64,000 nt of DNA from Allobosea sp. Root483D1. GTDB taxonomy: Bacteria; Pseudomonadota; Alphaproteobacteria; Rhizobiales; Beijerinckiaceae. Position numbers and translations under genes: made by a program. How positions within the stretch are numbered: position 1 is the stretch's first letter; every line of letters begins with the position of its first letter. This document shows, one piece after another, positions 17,429-26,885 of this stretch. The notes under the pieces were generated by a model. That model saw only the letters and a program-made list of their open reading frames with translations, was not told the origin of the DNA and searched no databases. The stretch covers positions 530,975 through 594,974 of the forward strand of contig NZ_LMJW01000020.1 of the NCBI RefSeq assembly GCF_001429505.1. Reading direction: 5' to 3'.

Positions 17429-18331
17429 TTACTCCTTCACCGCGCCGGTCAGCGAGGCGACGTAGTAGTCGACGAAGAAGGAATAGAGCAGGGCGACGGG
17501 GATCGAGCCGAGCAGAGCGCCCGCCATCAGCGAGCCCCAATGGTAGACGTCACCCTCGACGAGCTGGGTCAGCACTGCGACCGGGACCGTCTTCTTCTCG
17601 GCCGACTGGATGAAGGCGAGCGCGTAGATGAACTCGTTCCAGGACAAAGTGAAGGCGAAGATGCCGGCCGAGATCAGCCCGGGCAAAGCGAGCGGCAGGG
17701 TGATCTTCCAGAGCGTCTGCAGCCTAGTCGCGCCATCGATCATGGCGCATTCCTCAAGCTCGTAGGGGATCGATTTGAAATAGCCGATCAGGAGCCAGGT
17801 GCAGAACGGGATCAGGAAGGTCGGATAGGTCAGGATCAGCGCGAGTTGCGAGTCGAACAGCCCGAACTGGAAGATCAGTGTCGCCAGCGGGATGAACAGG
17901 ATCGAGGGCGGCACCAGATAGGCGAGGTAGATCGCGAGGCCGACATAACCTGAGCCCTTGAATTTCAGGCGCTGGATCGCATAGGCGGCGAGCACGCTGG
18001 AAAAGAGCGAGAGCGCGGTCGCGACCGTCGCGACCGTCATCGTCGTCAGCAGCCATTGCGGGTAGTCGGTCTGGAAGAGCAGCTTGTTGATGTTGTCGAG
18101 CGTCGGCGACTTCACCCAGAACGGGTTGTTGTTTTTGTAATCGAGCAGCTCGCCGTTCGGTTTGATCGCCGTGATCGCCATCCAGTAGAACGGGAACAGC
18201 AGCACGATCACGAAGATCGAGAGCGGCAGGTAGACCGTGATGAAGCGGCGCGGGCCCGACGACCAGTCGATGACGCCGGTCTGCTCCTTCTCGACGAGGT
18301 GCGGACGTTCCGCGGCAGCGTGATCAGTCAT
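17429..18331 (-). CDS. Carbohydrate ABC transporter permease (MalG-type)
   Basis: This 300-aa inner-membrane protein has about six helices. The ABC-permease EAA loop is clear: EECAMIDGATRLQTLWKITL, followed by PLALPG. It belongs to the CUT1 family of sugar importers. Its start overlaps the end of the MalF-type gene by 8 nt, so the two permeases are translated together. It forms the channel with that protein. Confidence 0.95.
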   Translation of the reverse strand: MTDHAAAERPHLVEKEQTGVIDWSSGPRRFITVYLPLSIFVIVLLFPFYWMAITAIKPNGELLDYKNNNPFWVKSPTLDNINKLLFQTDYPQWLLTTMTVATVATALSLFSSVLAAYAIQRLKFKGSGYVGLAIYLAYLVPPSILFIPLATLIFQFGLFDSQLALILTYPTFLIPFCTWLLIGYFKSIPYELEECAMIDGATRLQTLWKITLPLALPGLISAGIFAFTLSWNEFIYALAFIQSAEKKTVPVAVLTQLVEGDVYHWGSLMAGALLGSIPVALLYSFFVDYYVASLTGAVKE

Positions 18332-19277
18332 TGTCTTCTCCCTGCTGCCATTTGCGGCGGGCGAGCGCGAAGTAGCTGAACAGCGTGGCCAGCACGAGGA
18401 AGGGGATCATCGCCACCGCGATCGCGGCACCCTCGCCGAGCTGCCCGCCGGGAATGCCGCGCTGGAAGGCCAGCGTCGCCATCAGATGGGTCGAGTTGAT
18501 CGGGCCGCCGCGGGTAATGGCGTAGACGAGCTGGAAATCGGTGAAGGTGAACAGCACCGAGAAGGTCAGCACCACCGCCAGAATCGGCATCAGCATGGGG
18601 AAGGTGACATGGCGGAAGCGCTGCCAGCCATTGGCGCCGTCGAGCATCGCCGCCTCATAGAGCGCCGGCGAGATCGTCTGCAGGCCGGCGAGCAGCGAGA
18701 TCGCGACGAAGGGGATGCCGCGCCAGGTATTGGCCGCGATCAGCGACCAGCGCGCAGCCCAGGGCTCGCCGAGGAAGTCGATATAGGTGGTGCGCCAGCC
18801 GAGTACGTCGACCAGCACATAGGAAATGATCGAGAATTGCGGATCATAGATCCACCAGAAGGCGATCGCCGAGAGCACGGTCGGCACGATCCACGGCACC
18901 AGGATCAACGCTCTCAGCAGTGACTTGAAGGGCAGATGGTTGTTGAGCAGCAGCGCCAGCCAGAGACCAAGTGCGAACTTCCCGACCGTGGCGACGCCGG
19001 TATAGAGCAGCGTGTTCCAGACCGAGGTGATGAAAACCCGATCCTGCATCAGCGAGGTGAAGTTCTCGAAGCCGATGAAATGGCCGGAGCGGCCGATCTT
19101 CGTATCGGTGAAGGCGAGCCAAATTCCTAGGCCGAGCGGATAACTCAGGAAGATGAGCAGCAGGCTGGCGGCCGGAAGGAGGCAGAGGAAGATCAGGAAG
19201 GGCTTGTGGTCGAGCAGCCGGACCAGCCAGTTTTGAGGCAGGTGGTGGATGGTCCGGGCTTCCGCGGCGATCGTCAT
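18324..19277 (-). CDS. Carbohydrate ABC transporter permease (MalF/UgpA-type)
   Basis: This 317-aa permease is of CUT1 type with six membrane helices after a cytoplasmic N-terminus. The EAA loop reads YEAAMLDGANGWQRFRHVTF. It pairs with the MalG-type permease encoded immediately downstream. A perfect 11-bp hairpin in the 60-nt gap upstream separates it from the binding-protein cistron. Confidence 0.95.
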   Translation of the reverse strand: MTIAAEARTIHHLPQNWLVRLLDHKPFLIFLCLLPAASLLLIFLSYPLGLGIWLAFTDTKIGRSGHFIGFENFTSLMQDRVFITSVWNTLLYTGVATVGKFALGLWLALLLNNHLPFKSLLRALILVPWIVPTVLSAIAFWWIYDPQFSIISYVLVDVLGWRTTYIDFLGEPWAARWSLIAANTWRGIPFVAISLLAGLQTISPALYEAAMLDGANGWQRFRHVTFPMLMPILAVVLTFSVLFTFTDFQLVYAITRGGPINSTHLMATLAFQRGIPGGQLGEGAAIAVAMIPFLVLATLFSYFALARRKWQQGEDND

Positions 19278-19300
19278 GGCGCTCTTTTCCGTGAAGCGGT

Positions 19301-19327
19301 CGCGCCGCCGGATGGACCGGCGGCGCG
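19301..19327 (-). other. Perfect 11-bp hairpin between binding-protein and permease genes
   Basis: The arms CGCGCCGCCGG (19301-19311) and CCGGCGGCGCG (19317-19327) pair perfectly around a 5-nt loop. There is no T run. Such intercistronic structures after binding-protein genes often raise the binding-protein:permease ratio by protecting or terminating mRNA (as between malE and malF); here that is inference. Confidence 0.6.
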
Positions 19328-19337
19328 GCGTTGACGA

Positions 19338-20645
19338 TCAGGTGCGATAGTAGCGCTTGGCGCGCCGCTCAGCCTCGGCGGCGGCTTCCTCCGGCGTCGC
19401 CTGGCCGCCGCAGACGGAAGCGACCATCTGGACCATGACGTATTCGGCGTTGACGGTGCCGGCAGCCTCGGTGATCGCGCCCTTGTAGCCGCTCCACAGC
19501 GCGCGCTCCCAGGTGTCGCGATAGACCAGGATCTTGGGATCGCTCTCCCAGACCTTGCTCTTCGCGTAGCCCTTGAGCGGCTGCGTCCAGTAACCGAAGC
19601 AGCCGGTCAGCCATTTGTCGTACTGCTCCGTCTCCATCATGAAGCGGAGGTATTCCTTGGCGGCGTTCGGGAACTTGGTGTGCTTGAACACCATGGCATT
19701 GATGACCAGCGCCGTCTCGGTCGGCCGTCCGACGCCGGCGCCGACCGGCATCGGCGCATGGTTGAGATCCTTGCCGATCGCCGCGATCTTCTCGTCCTTC
19801 GAGTTCTTGATCGAGAAGTAGAGCGACACGCCGTTCTGGGTCAGGCCGACCTCGCCCGCCGTCAGCGCCTTGTTGTTGCTGATGTCGAGCCAGGACAGGG
19901 TGCCCGGGATGAAGGTCTCATAGAGCGCCTTGGCGTATTTCAACGCCTCGATCGTCTCCTTGCTGTTGATCGCGACCTTGTTGTTCTCGTCGACCATGTA
20001 GCCGCCATGCGACCAGACCAGCCAGTTGCAGAAGGAGTTGCCGTCCCCGACCGCGTTGCCGAGCGCGAAGCCGGCCGGGTGGCCCTTGGCCTTGAGCTTG
20101 CGGCAGAGATCGAGGAAGCCGGCATGGTCGGTCGGGAACTTGTCGAAGCCGGCTTCCTTGACCCAGGCTTCGCGATAGACCGCCGGGCCGCCGGAGCCGC
20201 CCATCGGGATCGAGATCCAGGTATTGGTCTTGTCCTTCTTGCCGTATTTCTCGGCGACCGGGTACCAGCCGCCATGCTTCTTGCCGAGGTCCTCGGCGAC
20301 CTGCGTCAGGTCGACCAGCTTGTCGGCGAAGATGTGCGGATCGTCGGCCCAGCCGACGACGATGTCGGGGCCGGCGCCGGTGTTGGCGGTGACGGCGGTC
20401 TGCGGGCGCAAATCTTCCCAGCTGGCATAATCGACGCGGACCTGAACGCCGGTCGCCTTGGTGAAGGCTTCGGTGTTCTCGTTGAAGATCGTCTGGTCGG
20501 GGTCGACGAACTTGGTCGGACGCAGCACACGCAGCGTCGCGCCTTTCTCGATATTGGCCGTCTGGGCGATCGACGGCGCGGCAAGTGTGGCGCCGGCTGC
20601 CAGGCCCGCGCCGCCAATCAATACGTCACGTCTGGAAATGCTCAT
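19338..20645 (-). CDS. ABC transporter sugar-binding protein (Tat-exported)
   Basis: This 435-aa family-1 solute-binding protein begins MSISRRDVLIGGAGL, a twin-arginine-like motif, then a hydrophobic stretch and APSIAQ, so it is probably exported by Tat to the periplasm. The mature part shows the SBP_bac_1 pattern (LRVLRPTKFVDPDQTIFNENTEAF). GGAGG lies upstream of the chosen ATG; an upstream in-frame ATG is disfavoured. It is the second gene of the operon ATPase - binding protein - two permeases - dehydrogenase. It sits between two strong hairpins. Ligand unknown. Confidence 0.93.
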   Translation of the reverse strand: MSISRRDVLIGGAGLAAGATLAAPSIAQTANIEKGATLRVLRPTKFVDPDQTIFNENTEAFTKATGVQVRVDYASWEDLRPQTAVTANTGAGPDIVVGWADDPHIFADKLVDLTQVAEDLGKKHGGWYPVAEKYGKKDKTNTWISIPMGGSGGPAVYREAWVKEAGFDKFPTDHAGFLDLCRKLKAKGHPAGFALGNAVGDGNSFCNWLVWSHGGYMVDENNKVAINSKETIEALKYAKALYETFIPGTLSWLDISNNKALTAGEVGLTQNGVSLYFSIKNSKDEKIAAIGKDLNHAPMPVGAGVGRPTETALVINAMVFKHTKFPNAAKEYLRFMMETEQYDKWLTGCFGYWTQPLKGYAKSKVWESDPKILVYRDTWERALWSGYKGAITEAAGTVNAEYVMVQMVASVCGGQATPEEAAAEAERRAKRYYRT

Positions 20646-20707
20646 CGCTTGTCTCCTCCGGGTTGCCGCGAGGCCCTGCATGGGAGCCTCGTCGCGATTT
20701 TGTCGGA

Positions 20708-20746
20708 CGTCGCCGCCGCCGGAGTGTTCTCCGTGCGGCGGCGACG
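20708..20746 (-). other. Nested hairpin between ATPase and binding-protein genes
   Basis: The outer arms CGTCGCCGCCG (20708-20718) and CGGCGGCGACG (20736-20746) pair perfectly, and an inner CGGAG/CTCCG pair extends the structure. It lies downstream of the ATPase stop and ~60 nt before the binding-protein start on the mRNA. Confidence 0.55.
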
Positions 20747-20750
20747 GAAG

Positions 20751-21803
<1,053 letters not shown>

Positions 21804-21957
21804 CTTGAGTTTCTCTCCCGCTCTTTAGGTTGCCCCGGGGTGCCTGACACAATCCCCGTCGGCGGCGCTGCAGATATCGGTTTCTGACGACCGATCGACA
21901 CGAGACCACGCAAGCCAGGCGAGCCGCCTGTTGCGTCAACCTCGTTCCCGGATAAAG

Positions 21958-21967
21958 TCATACGATA
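21958..21967. promoter_or_regulatory. TCATACNATA motif, candidate GntR/FCD half-operator (site 1)
   Basis: TCATACGATA is found in the 245-nt region between the divergent ATPase and GntR genes. The same ten-base pattern (TCATACTATA) recurs at 22816-22825, just after the GntR gene and before the hydroxyacid dehydrogenase. Both positions suit autoregulation and control of flanking operons by the GntR protein. Two occurrences are weak evidence. Confidence 0.35.
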
Positions 21968-22048
21968 GAAACGGGCGTGTCAAGCGCAGGACGGGCCGCG
22001 GGACAACCTCTGCGGCACCGTCGATCACGGAGGAAAAAGCGCGGTTCG

Positions 22049-22810
22049 ATGCAGCTCCACGTCAATGCACGCGCGACAAGGCTCAATCCGGACCGACTGT
22101 TCGGCCAGGTGGCGCACAGGCTCGCGGTCGCGATCATCACCGGCGCCTCGCCAACCGGCGCGCTGCTGCCGAACGAGGATGACCTGAGGGACGAGATCTC
22201 GGTCTCGCGCACGGCCTATCGCGAGGCGGTGAAGTTTCTCAGCGGCAAGGGGCTGGTCGAGGCGAGGCCGAAGAGCGGCACGCGGGTGGCGCCGCGCGAG
22301 GCCTGGAACCTGCTCGATCCCTATGTGCTGGCCTGGCATTTCGAAGCCGATCCCAACGAGAAATTCATTCGCGATCTGTTTGAGCTCAGGCTTTTCGTCG
22401 AGCCGAGCGCGGCGCGTCTGGCAGCGCAGCGACGCAGCGACGCCGATCTCAAGCGGATCGAGGCGGCCTTTCGCGGCATGGTCGAGAACCCGCCCTATGC
22501 GGCGCCGACGGTCAATGCCGACCTTGCCTTCCACGAGGCGATCTTCGCCGCGACCCGCAATCCGCCGCTGCAATGCCTGGCGCCGGCCGTGTCCGCGACG
22601 ATCCAGTGGTCGCTGTTCCTGAAGGCGCCCGACGACCGCTTCTTCTTCACGGCGTCGCTGATCGATCACGAGCGTGTCCTCGACGCGATAGTGCAGCGCG
22701 ACGGCGACCTTGCTGCGGCGCGGATGAGCGGGCTGGTGATCGACAGCCTGAACAGCACTTTGGGTCTGCTCGCTGCGCGGGTGCAGGCAGAAGCGGCGAA
22801 AAGCGCGTGA
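22049..22810 (+). CDS. GntR-family regulator with FCD sensor domain
   Basis: At 253 aa, it has an N-terminal GntR winged helix (LPNEDDLRDEISVSRTAYRE, then AVKFLSGKGLVEARPKSGTRV) followed by an alpha-helical FCD domain (FELRLFVEPSAARLAAQ, DLAFHEAIFAATRN, DHERVLDAIVQRD). The D-x4-H, H and H metal/ligand residues of FCD proteins are present. This subgroup includes regulators of sugar-acid catabolism such as DgoR. The ATG giving MQLHVNAR was chosen; GGAGGA lies 14 nt upstream. It is divergent from the ABC importer operon, its likely target. Confidence 0.92.
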   Translation: MQLHVNARATRLNPDRLFGQVAHRLAVAIITGASPTGALLPNEDDLRDEISVSRTAYREAVKFLSGKGLVEARPKSGTRVAPREAWNLLDPYVLAWHFEADPNEKFIRDLFELRLFVEPSAARLAAQRRSDADLKRIEAAFRGMVENPPYAAPTVNADLAFHEAIFAATRNPPLQCLAPAVSATIQWSLFLKAPDDRFFFTASLIDHERVLDAIVQRDGDLAAARMSGLVIDSLNSTLGLLAARVQAEAAKSA

Positions 22811-22815
22811 TTAAA

Positions 22816-22825
22816 TCATACTATA
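22816..22825. promoter_or_regulatory. TCATACNATA motif, candidate GntR/FCD half-operator (site 2)
   Basis: TCATACTATA begins 6 nt after the stop of the GntR gene and ~165 nt upstream of the hydroxyacid dehydrogenase start. It is the second copy of the motif at 21958-21967. Confidence 0.3.
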
Positions 22826-22931
22826 TCGGCCTGAATCGACAGCCAGGCCGAGATGGCATAACCGGCTCTGCAAGCAGCCCCAGTCTGCGGCTGCGGGAAT
22901 TCCCCGGCGGCGCCCCAGCGGCTAGATTGAT

Positions 22932-22945
22932 CTAATCGTTTTAAG
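22932..22945. promoter_or_regulatory. LacI-type operator-like site upstream of hydroxyacid dehydrogenase
   Basis: CTAATCGTTTTAAG contains AATCGTTT, matching the AANCGNTT core. It is ~45 nt upstream of the 2-hydroxyacid dehydrogenase start. The identical AATCGTTT core occurs at 29958-29965. Confidence 0.35.
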
Positions 22946-22988
22946 AATTTGAAATCAAGCCACGCACGCGTTCCACGAAAGCAGGACC

Positions 22989-23963
22989 ATGACCGCGCAG
23001 AACAAGATCGAGATCGTCATGACCGGGCCGCTGATGGCCTATGCCGCCGACCAGCTCAAGGAGCGCTTCATCGTCCACGAGCTCTGGAAGGAGCAGGATC
23101 GCAAGGCGGCGCTGGCCGCGGTGAAGGATCGGGTGCGCGGCGTCGCCGGCGGCGGCGCGCACGTGCGGATCGACGATGCGCTGTTCGATGCCCTGCCGAA
23201 GCTGGAGGTCGTTTCGAATTTCGGCGTCGGCTACGACAATGTCGATGCCAAGGCTGCCGGCAAGCGCGGCATCACCGTCACCAACACGCCTGATGTGCTG
23301 ACCGACGAGGTCGCCGACCTCGCCGTCGGCCTCCTGCTCGCCACCGTCCGGCAGCTGCCGCAGGTCGACCGCTATCTGCGCGCCGGCAAGTGGCTCCAGG
23401 GCGCCTATCCGCTCACGACTTCGCTGCGCAAGCGCAAGATCGGCATCGTCGGTCTCGGCCGGATCGGCAAGGCGGTGGCGCGGCGGCTCGAAGCCTTCGA
23501 CGTGCCGATCGCCTATCACGGCCGCTCGCGCCAGGACGACGTCGCTTATCGCTACTATCCCTCGCTGGTCGAGATGGCCCAGGATGTCGACACCCTGGTC
23601 TCGGTCGCGCCGGGCGGCGACTCGACCCATCACATCATCAATGCCGAGGTGCTGAAGGCGCTCGGGCCGAACGGCATCGTCGTCAATGTCGGCCGCGGTA
23701 CGGTGATCGACGAGCAGGCGCTGATCGAGGCGCTGAAGTCCAAGACCATCCTCTCCGCCGGCCTCGACGTGTTCGAGGACGAGCCGCGCGTGCCGGCCGA
23801 GCTGATCGCGATGGACCATATCGTGCTCTTGCCGCATGTCGGCTCGGCATCGGTGCATACGCGCGAACAGATGGGCCAGCTTCTGGTCGACAATCTGGTT
23901 TCATGGTTCGATGGCAAGGGTCCCTTGACGCCGGTTGCCGAGACGCCATGGAAAAAAGCCTGA
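22989..23963 (+). CDS. D-isomer-specific 2-hydroxyacid dehydrogenase (glyoxylate/hydroxypyruvate reductase-like)
   Basis: This 324-aa NAD(P)-dependent enzyme has NFGVGYDNVD near residue 76, the Rossmann GLGRIGKAVARRL near 155, and the catalytic Arg in NVGRGTVIDE, Glu in DVFEDEP and His in LLPHVGSASVHTR. The family reduces glyoxylate, hydroxypyruvate or other 2-oxoacids. Its 3' end overlaps the protease-inhibitor gene by 16 nt. It follows the GntR gene and has both a GntR-type and a LacI-type motif upstream. Confidence 0.93.
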   Translation: MTAQNKIEIVMTGPLMAYAADQLKERFIVHELWKEQDRKAALAAVKDRVRGVAGGGAHVRIDDALFDALPKLEVVSNFGVGYDNVDAKAAGKRGITVTNTPDVLTDEVADLAVGLLLATVRQLPQVDRYLRAGKWLQGAYPLTTSLRKRKIGIVGLGRIGKAVARRLEAFDVPIAYHGRSRQDDVAYRYYPSLVEMAQDVDTLVSVAPGGDSTHHIINAEVLKALGPNGIVVNVGRGTVIDEQALIEALKSKTILSAGLDVFEDEPRVPAELIAMDHIVLLPHVGSASVHTREQMGQLLVDNLVSWFDGKGPLTPVAETPWKKA

Positions 23964-24772
23964 TCACGATCCGAACCCGCCGGATGCGGCGAGGCGCGAC
24001 AGTCGCAGCTCTGGCGCTGCTCGCGACCTTGCCCGCTGGAGCCCAGACGGTGCCGCTGCCACGCGGCGCCGCGCAGGCGCCCGAGGCGCTGAAGCCCTTC
24101 ATCGGCGCCTGGGACCTCGAGAAGCTCGGCGCCACGCGGGAATGCACCGTGACCTTCGGCGCCGAGGCGGCCGGGCAGGGTCGTCAGGTCCGCTTTCCTG
24201 CCACCTGCCGGCGCGCTTTGCCGATCCTCACCGCGGTGGTCGCCTGGGATGTGGCCGATGGCGCCCCGAGGCTGCTCGACGGCCAGGGCAAGGCGGTGAT
24301 CGTCTTCAGCGAGAAGGCCGACCCTGGCCGCCGCGGCAAGGGCAGCGACGGCGCGCAATACGGGCTCGATCCTGCCGGCTATGTCCGGGCGCAGCAGCGT
24401 CCGGCGCCGGGCCGGGCCGAGCTTGCGGCGACCGCGGCTGCCCGCCCGACAGCGATCGATCCGGCGAGCGCGCCGGCGGCAGGAAGCGTGCCTGGCCGCT
24501 ACGCGGTGATGCGACAGGCCGGCCGCGAGGTCTGCAAGCTCGCTCTGTCGACGAGCCCCTCCGCCAACGCCGGCGCCTTCGTGACGAGCTTCGACGGGCT
24601 CTGCCCCGATACCGGGCTGACGATCTTCTCGCCCGTTGCATGGCGCTATGAGGCGGGGCGGCTCGAGCTGATAGCCCGCAAGGGCCACAAGGTCGACCTG
24701 GTCTTCGAAGGCGGGCAGTGGCGCAAGGATCCGGCGGTCGGCGCGCCGCTGATGCTGAAGAAGCTGCCCTAG
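23948..24772 (+). CDS. AprI/Inh-family metalloprotease inhibitor with two inhibitor domains
   Basis: This 274-aa secreted protein has a signal peptide at residues ~10-33 (RRGATVAALALLATLPAGAQ). Two repeats of the Inh/AprI beta-barrel pattern follow: GAWDLEKLGATRECTVTF with a second Cys at ATCRRA, and GRYAVMRQAGREVCKLAL with a second Cys at DGLCPDT. A Pro/Ala-rich linker joins them. Known family members are single-domain periplasmic inhibitors of serralysin-type proteases. It overlaps the end of the dehydrogenase gene by 16 nt in another frame, so coupling is possible. The family call rests on pattern similarity. Confidence 0.75.
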   Translation: MEKSLITIRTRRMRRGATVAALALLATLPAGAQTVPLPRGAAQAPEALKPFIGAWDLEKLGATRECTVTFGAEAAGQGRQVRFPATCRRALPILTAVVAWDVADGAPRLLDGQGKAVIVFSEKADPGRRGKGSDGAQYGLDPAGYVRAQQRPAPGRAELAATAAARPTAIDPASAPAAGSVPGRYAVMRQAGREVCKLALSTSPSANAGAFVTSFDGLCPDTGLTIFSPVAWRYEAGRLELIARKGHKVDLVFEGGQWRKDPAVGAPLMLKKLP

Positions 24773-24780
24773 ACCGCTGC

Positions 24781-24855
24781 CGTCATGCTCGGGCTTGACC
24801 CGAGCATCTCTTGCTCATTTGGGACGAGATGGTCGGGTCAAACCCGACCATGACG
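24781..24855. repeat. Intergenic hairpin repeat, family B (copy 2, short form)
   Basis: It starts CGTCATGCTCGGGCTTGACC with a GCTCGGG/CCCGAGC stem and ends with a second stem GGTCGGGT/ACCCGACC followed by ATGACG. It lies between the convergent inhibitor and DenD-like genes and probably serves as a terminator region. Confidence 0.7.
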
Positions 24856-24862
24856 CCCTGTA

Positions 24863-25846
24863 TCACGCGACGAATTTCCCGCCGAGCTCGTCGTCGATAT
24901 GGGCGCGGATGATCTCCTCGAAGCTCGATTCCGCTTTGAAGCCGAGCGCCGGGGCGCGTTTGGCGTCGAAATTGCGCGGCCAGCCGGCGACGATGGCGTC
25001 GATCACCGGATCGGGCACGCGCTTGATGCGCTTCACGACGTTCTCGCCGGCGACCTTGCGCAGCGCCTCGATCTGTTCGGCGACGGTCGCGGAGTAGCCC
25101 GGCATGGTCAGCACCCGGCGCGGGCCGATCGCGTTGGTGTCCATCGTCGCGGCGTGAACGAGGAAGCCGACGGCCGAGCGCGGCGAGGCGTGCCAATGGC
25201 GAACCTGGTCGGAAACCGGCAGCACCGCGTCCTGGCCGGCGAGCGGCTCGCGGATGATGTTGGAGAAAAAGCCGGAAGCTGCCTTGTTCGGCGCGCCGGG
25301 GCGCACACAGATCGTCGGCAGGCGGATGCCGACGCCATCGAAGAAGCCGCGGCGGCTGTAGTCGCAGAGCAGCAGCTCGCCGATCGCCTTCTGCGTGCCG
25401 TAGCTGGTCAGCGGCGTGGTGAAGAACTCATCCTCGATCTTGTCGTGGAAGGGCGCCCCGAAAACGGCGATCGAGGAGGTGAAGATCACGCGCGGCTTGT
25501 AGCCGTCGCCGACAAGGCGGATCGCGTCGAAGAGATAGCGCGTGCCGTCGAGATTGATGCGGTAGCCCTTGTCGAAATCGGCCTCGGCCTCGCCGGAGAC
25601 GATCGCCGCGAGATGGACGATCAGCTCGGGGCGCGAGGCGATCAATTTCTCGGCCTCCCCCGGCTGCGACAGGTCGGAGATCAGGGACTCGAAGGAGAAG
25701 GGCGCGTTGGCCGGCGCCTGGGCCGGGAAGATGTCCTGCGCCGTCACCTTGTCGATCGCCTTGCCGCCGAGGCCGCCGTCGCGCGCCAGGCGCTCGATGA
25801 ACTTGCGACCGACCATGCCGGCGCCGCCGATGACGAGGATATGCAT
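24863..25846 (-). CDS. denD: D-erythronate-dehydrogenase-like NAD-dependent epimerase/dehydratase family protein (copy 1)
   Basis: This 327-aa extended SDR begins with the NAD motif GGAGMVGRKFIERL. It has HLAAIVSGEAEADFDKGYRINLDG-type sequence (split here: HLAAIVSGEAEADF, then KGYRINLDGT) and the catalytic YGTQK (Tyr-x3-Lys). This pattern matches DenD, which oxidises D-erythronate to 2-oxo-tetronate. It lies 26 nt downstream of a second, clearly homologous copy on the same strand. No OtnK-type kinase or OtnC aldolase, the usual partners, is found in the window. Confidence 0.82.
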   Translation of the reverse strand: MHILVIGGAGMVGRKFIERLARDGGLGGKAIDKVTAQDIFPAQAPANAPFSFESLISDLSQPGEAEKLIASRPELIVHLAAIVSGEAEADFDKGYRINLDGTRYLFDAIRLVGDGYKPRVIFTSSIAVFGAPFHDKIEDEFFTTPLTSYGTQKAIGELLLCDYSRRGFFDGVGIRLPTICVRPGAPNKAASGFFSNIIREPLAGQDAVLPVSDQVRHWHASPRSAVGFLVHAATMDTNAIGPRRVLTMPGYSATVAEQIEALRKVAGENVVKRIKRVPDPVIDAIVAGWPRNFDAKRAPALGFKAESSFEEIIRAHIDDELGGKFVA

Positions 25847-25872
25847 GCTTTTGTCCGATCTATCTTCTGCGT

Positions 25873-26865
25873 TCAGTTGGGTAGATGGCCGCCGAGATCG
25901 TCCTCGATATGGACGCGGATGATCTCGTCGAAATCCTGTTCGGCTCGGAAGCCGAGCGACAGCGCACGCTTCGCATCGAAGCGGGTCGGCCAGCCCTTGA
26001 CGATGTCGGCGGCGGCCTTGTCGGGGGCGCGCCGGATCAGCTTCACCGCCTTGTCGCCGGCGATGCGGCGCAACGCCTCGATCTGCTCGCCGACGGTGAC
26101 GCAGACGCCCGGCATGCTCAGATTGATGCGCGGGCCGAGCTGTTCGCGGCTGAGCGACGCCCCGTGCAGCAGGAAGCCGACGGCCGAGCGCGGCGAGGCA
26201 TGGGTGAAGATGACGTCGTCGCCGACCGGCAGCAGCGCCTCCAGCCCCTGCAGGGGCTCGCGGATGATGCCGGAGAAGAAGCCGCCGGCCGAGGCGTTGG
26301 GCTTGCCCGGTCGGATCACGATCGAGGGGAAGCGGATGCCGACGCCGTCGACGAAGCCTCGCCGTGAATAGTCGGCGAGCAGGAGTTCGCCGATCGCCTT
26401 CTGCGCGCCGTAGCTGGTCAGCGGCGTGACGTGGAACTCGTCGGAGATCGCCGGCGGGAAGGGTGCCCCGAAGATGCCGCTCGACGAGGAGAAGACGAGT
26501 TTCGGGACGTAAGCGTCGTTCTTCATGCTCTCCTGCCGGACCGCCTCCAGCAGATTGCGCATGCCGTCGAGATTGATGCGGTAGCCCTTGTCGAAATCGC
26601 GCTCCGCCTCGCCGGAGATGATCGCGGCGAGGTGGAAGATGATGTCGGGTCGCAGGGAAGCGAGCTCAGCTGCGACCGCAGCCGAACTCGAATCCTCGGT
26701 GCGGGTCTCAATCGGCCCGTCGAAGCCGGCCGGGCGCGGTGGCTCGAAGACATCGGTGAGCGTCAGCCGTGTGAGCGGCTTGCCGGCACAGGCGCCCTCG
26801 CGGGCGATGCGCGCCGCGAGCCGCGAGCCGATCATGCCGGCGGCGCCGCTGATCAGGACATGCAT
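25873..26865 (-). CDS. D-erythronate-dehydrogenase-like protein (copy 2)
   Basis: This 330-aa paralogue of the adjacent gene shares the motif series GAAGMIGSRLAARI, HLAAIISGEAERDF, KGYRINLDGM, TPLTSYGAQKAIGELL and RHARPG-like RPGKPNASAGGFFSGIIREPL. The two differ in the N-terminal third and around residues 60-75, so this is an old duplication or neofunctionalised pair, not a recent copy. The chosen ATG gives MHVLISGAAG; the frame is open further upstream inside the SDR gene. It is transcribed from the SDR gene side (gap 20 nt). Confidence 0.8.
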   Translation of the reverse strand: MHVLISGAAGMIGSRLAARIAREGACAGKPLTRLTLTDVFEPPRPAGFDGPIETRTEDSSSAAVAAELASLRPDIIFHLAAIISGEAERDFDKGYRINLDGMRNLLEAVRQESMKNDAYVPKLVFSSSSGIFGAPFPPAISDEFHVTPLTSYGAQKAIGELLLADYSRRGFVDGVGIRFPSIVIRPGKPNASAGGFFSGIIREPLQGLEALLPVGDDVIFTHASPRSAVGFLLHGASLSREQLGPRINLSMPGVCVTVGEQIEALRRIAGDKAVKLIRRAPDKAAADIVKGWPTRFDAKRALSLGFRAEQDFDEIIRVHIEDDLGGHLPN

Positions 26866-26885
26866 GGCGTTCCTCCCGCGCTGGT

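Noticed and set aside
23390..23947. Upstream extension of the protease-inhibitor gene
   Set aside because: It lies inside the hydroxyacid dehydrogenase gene in another frame; a signal peptide begins just after 23948.
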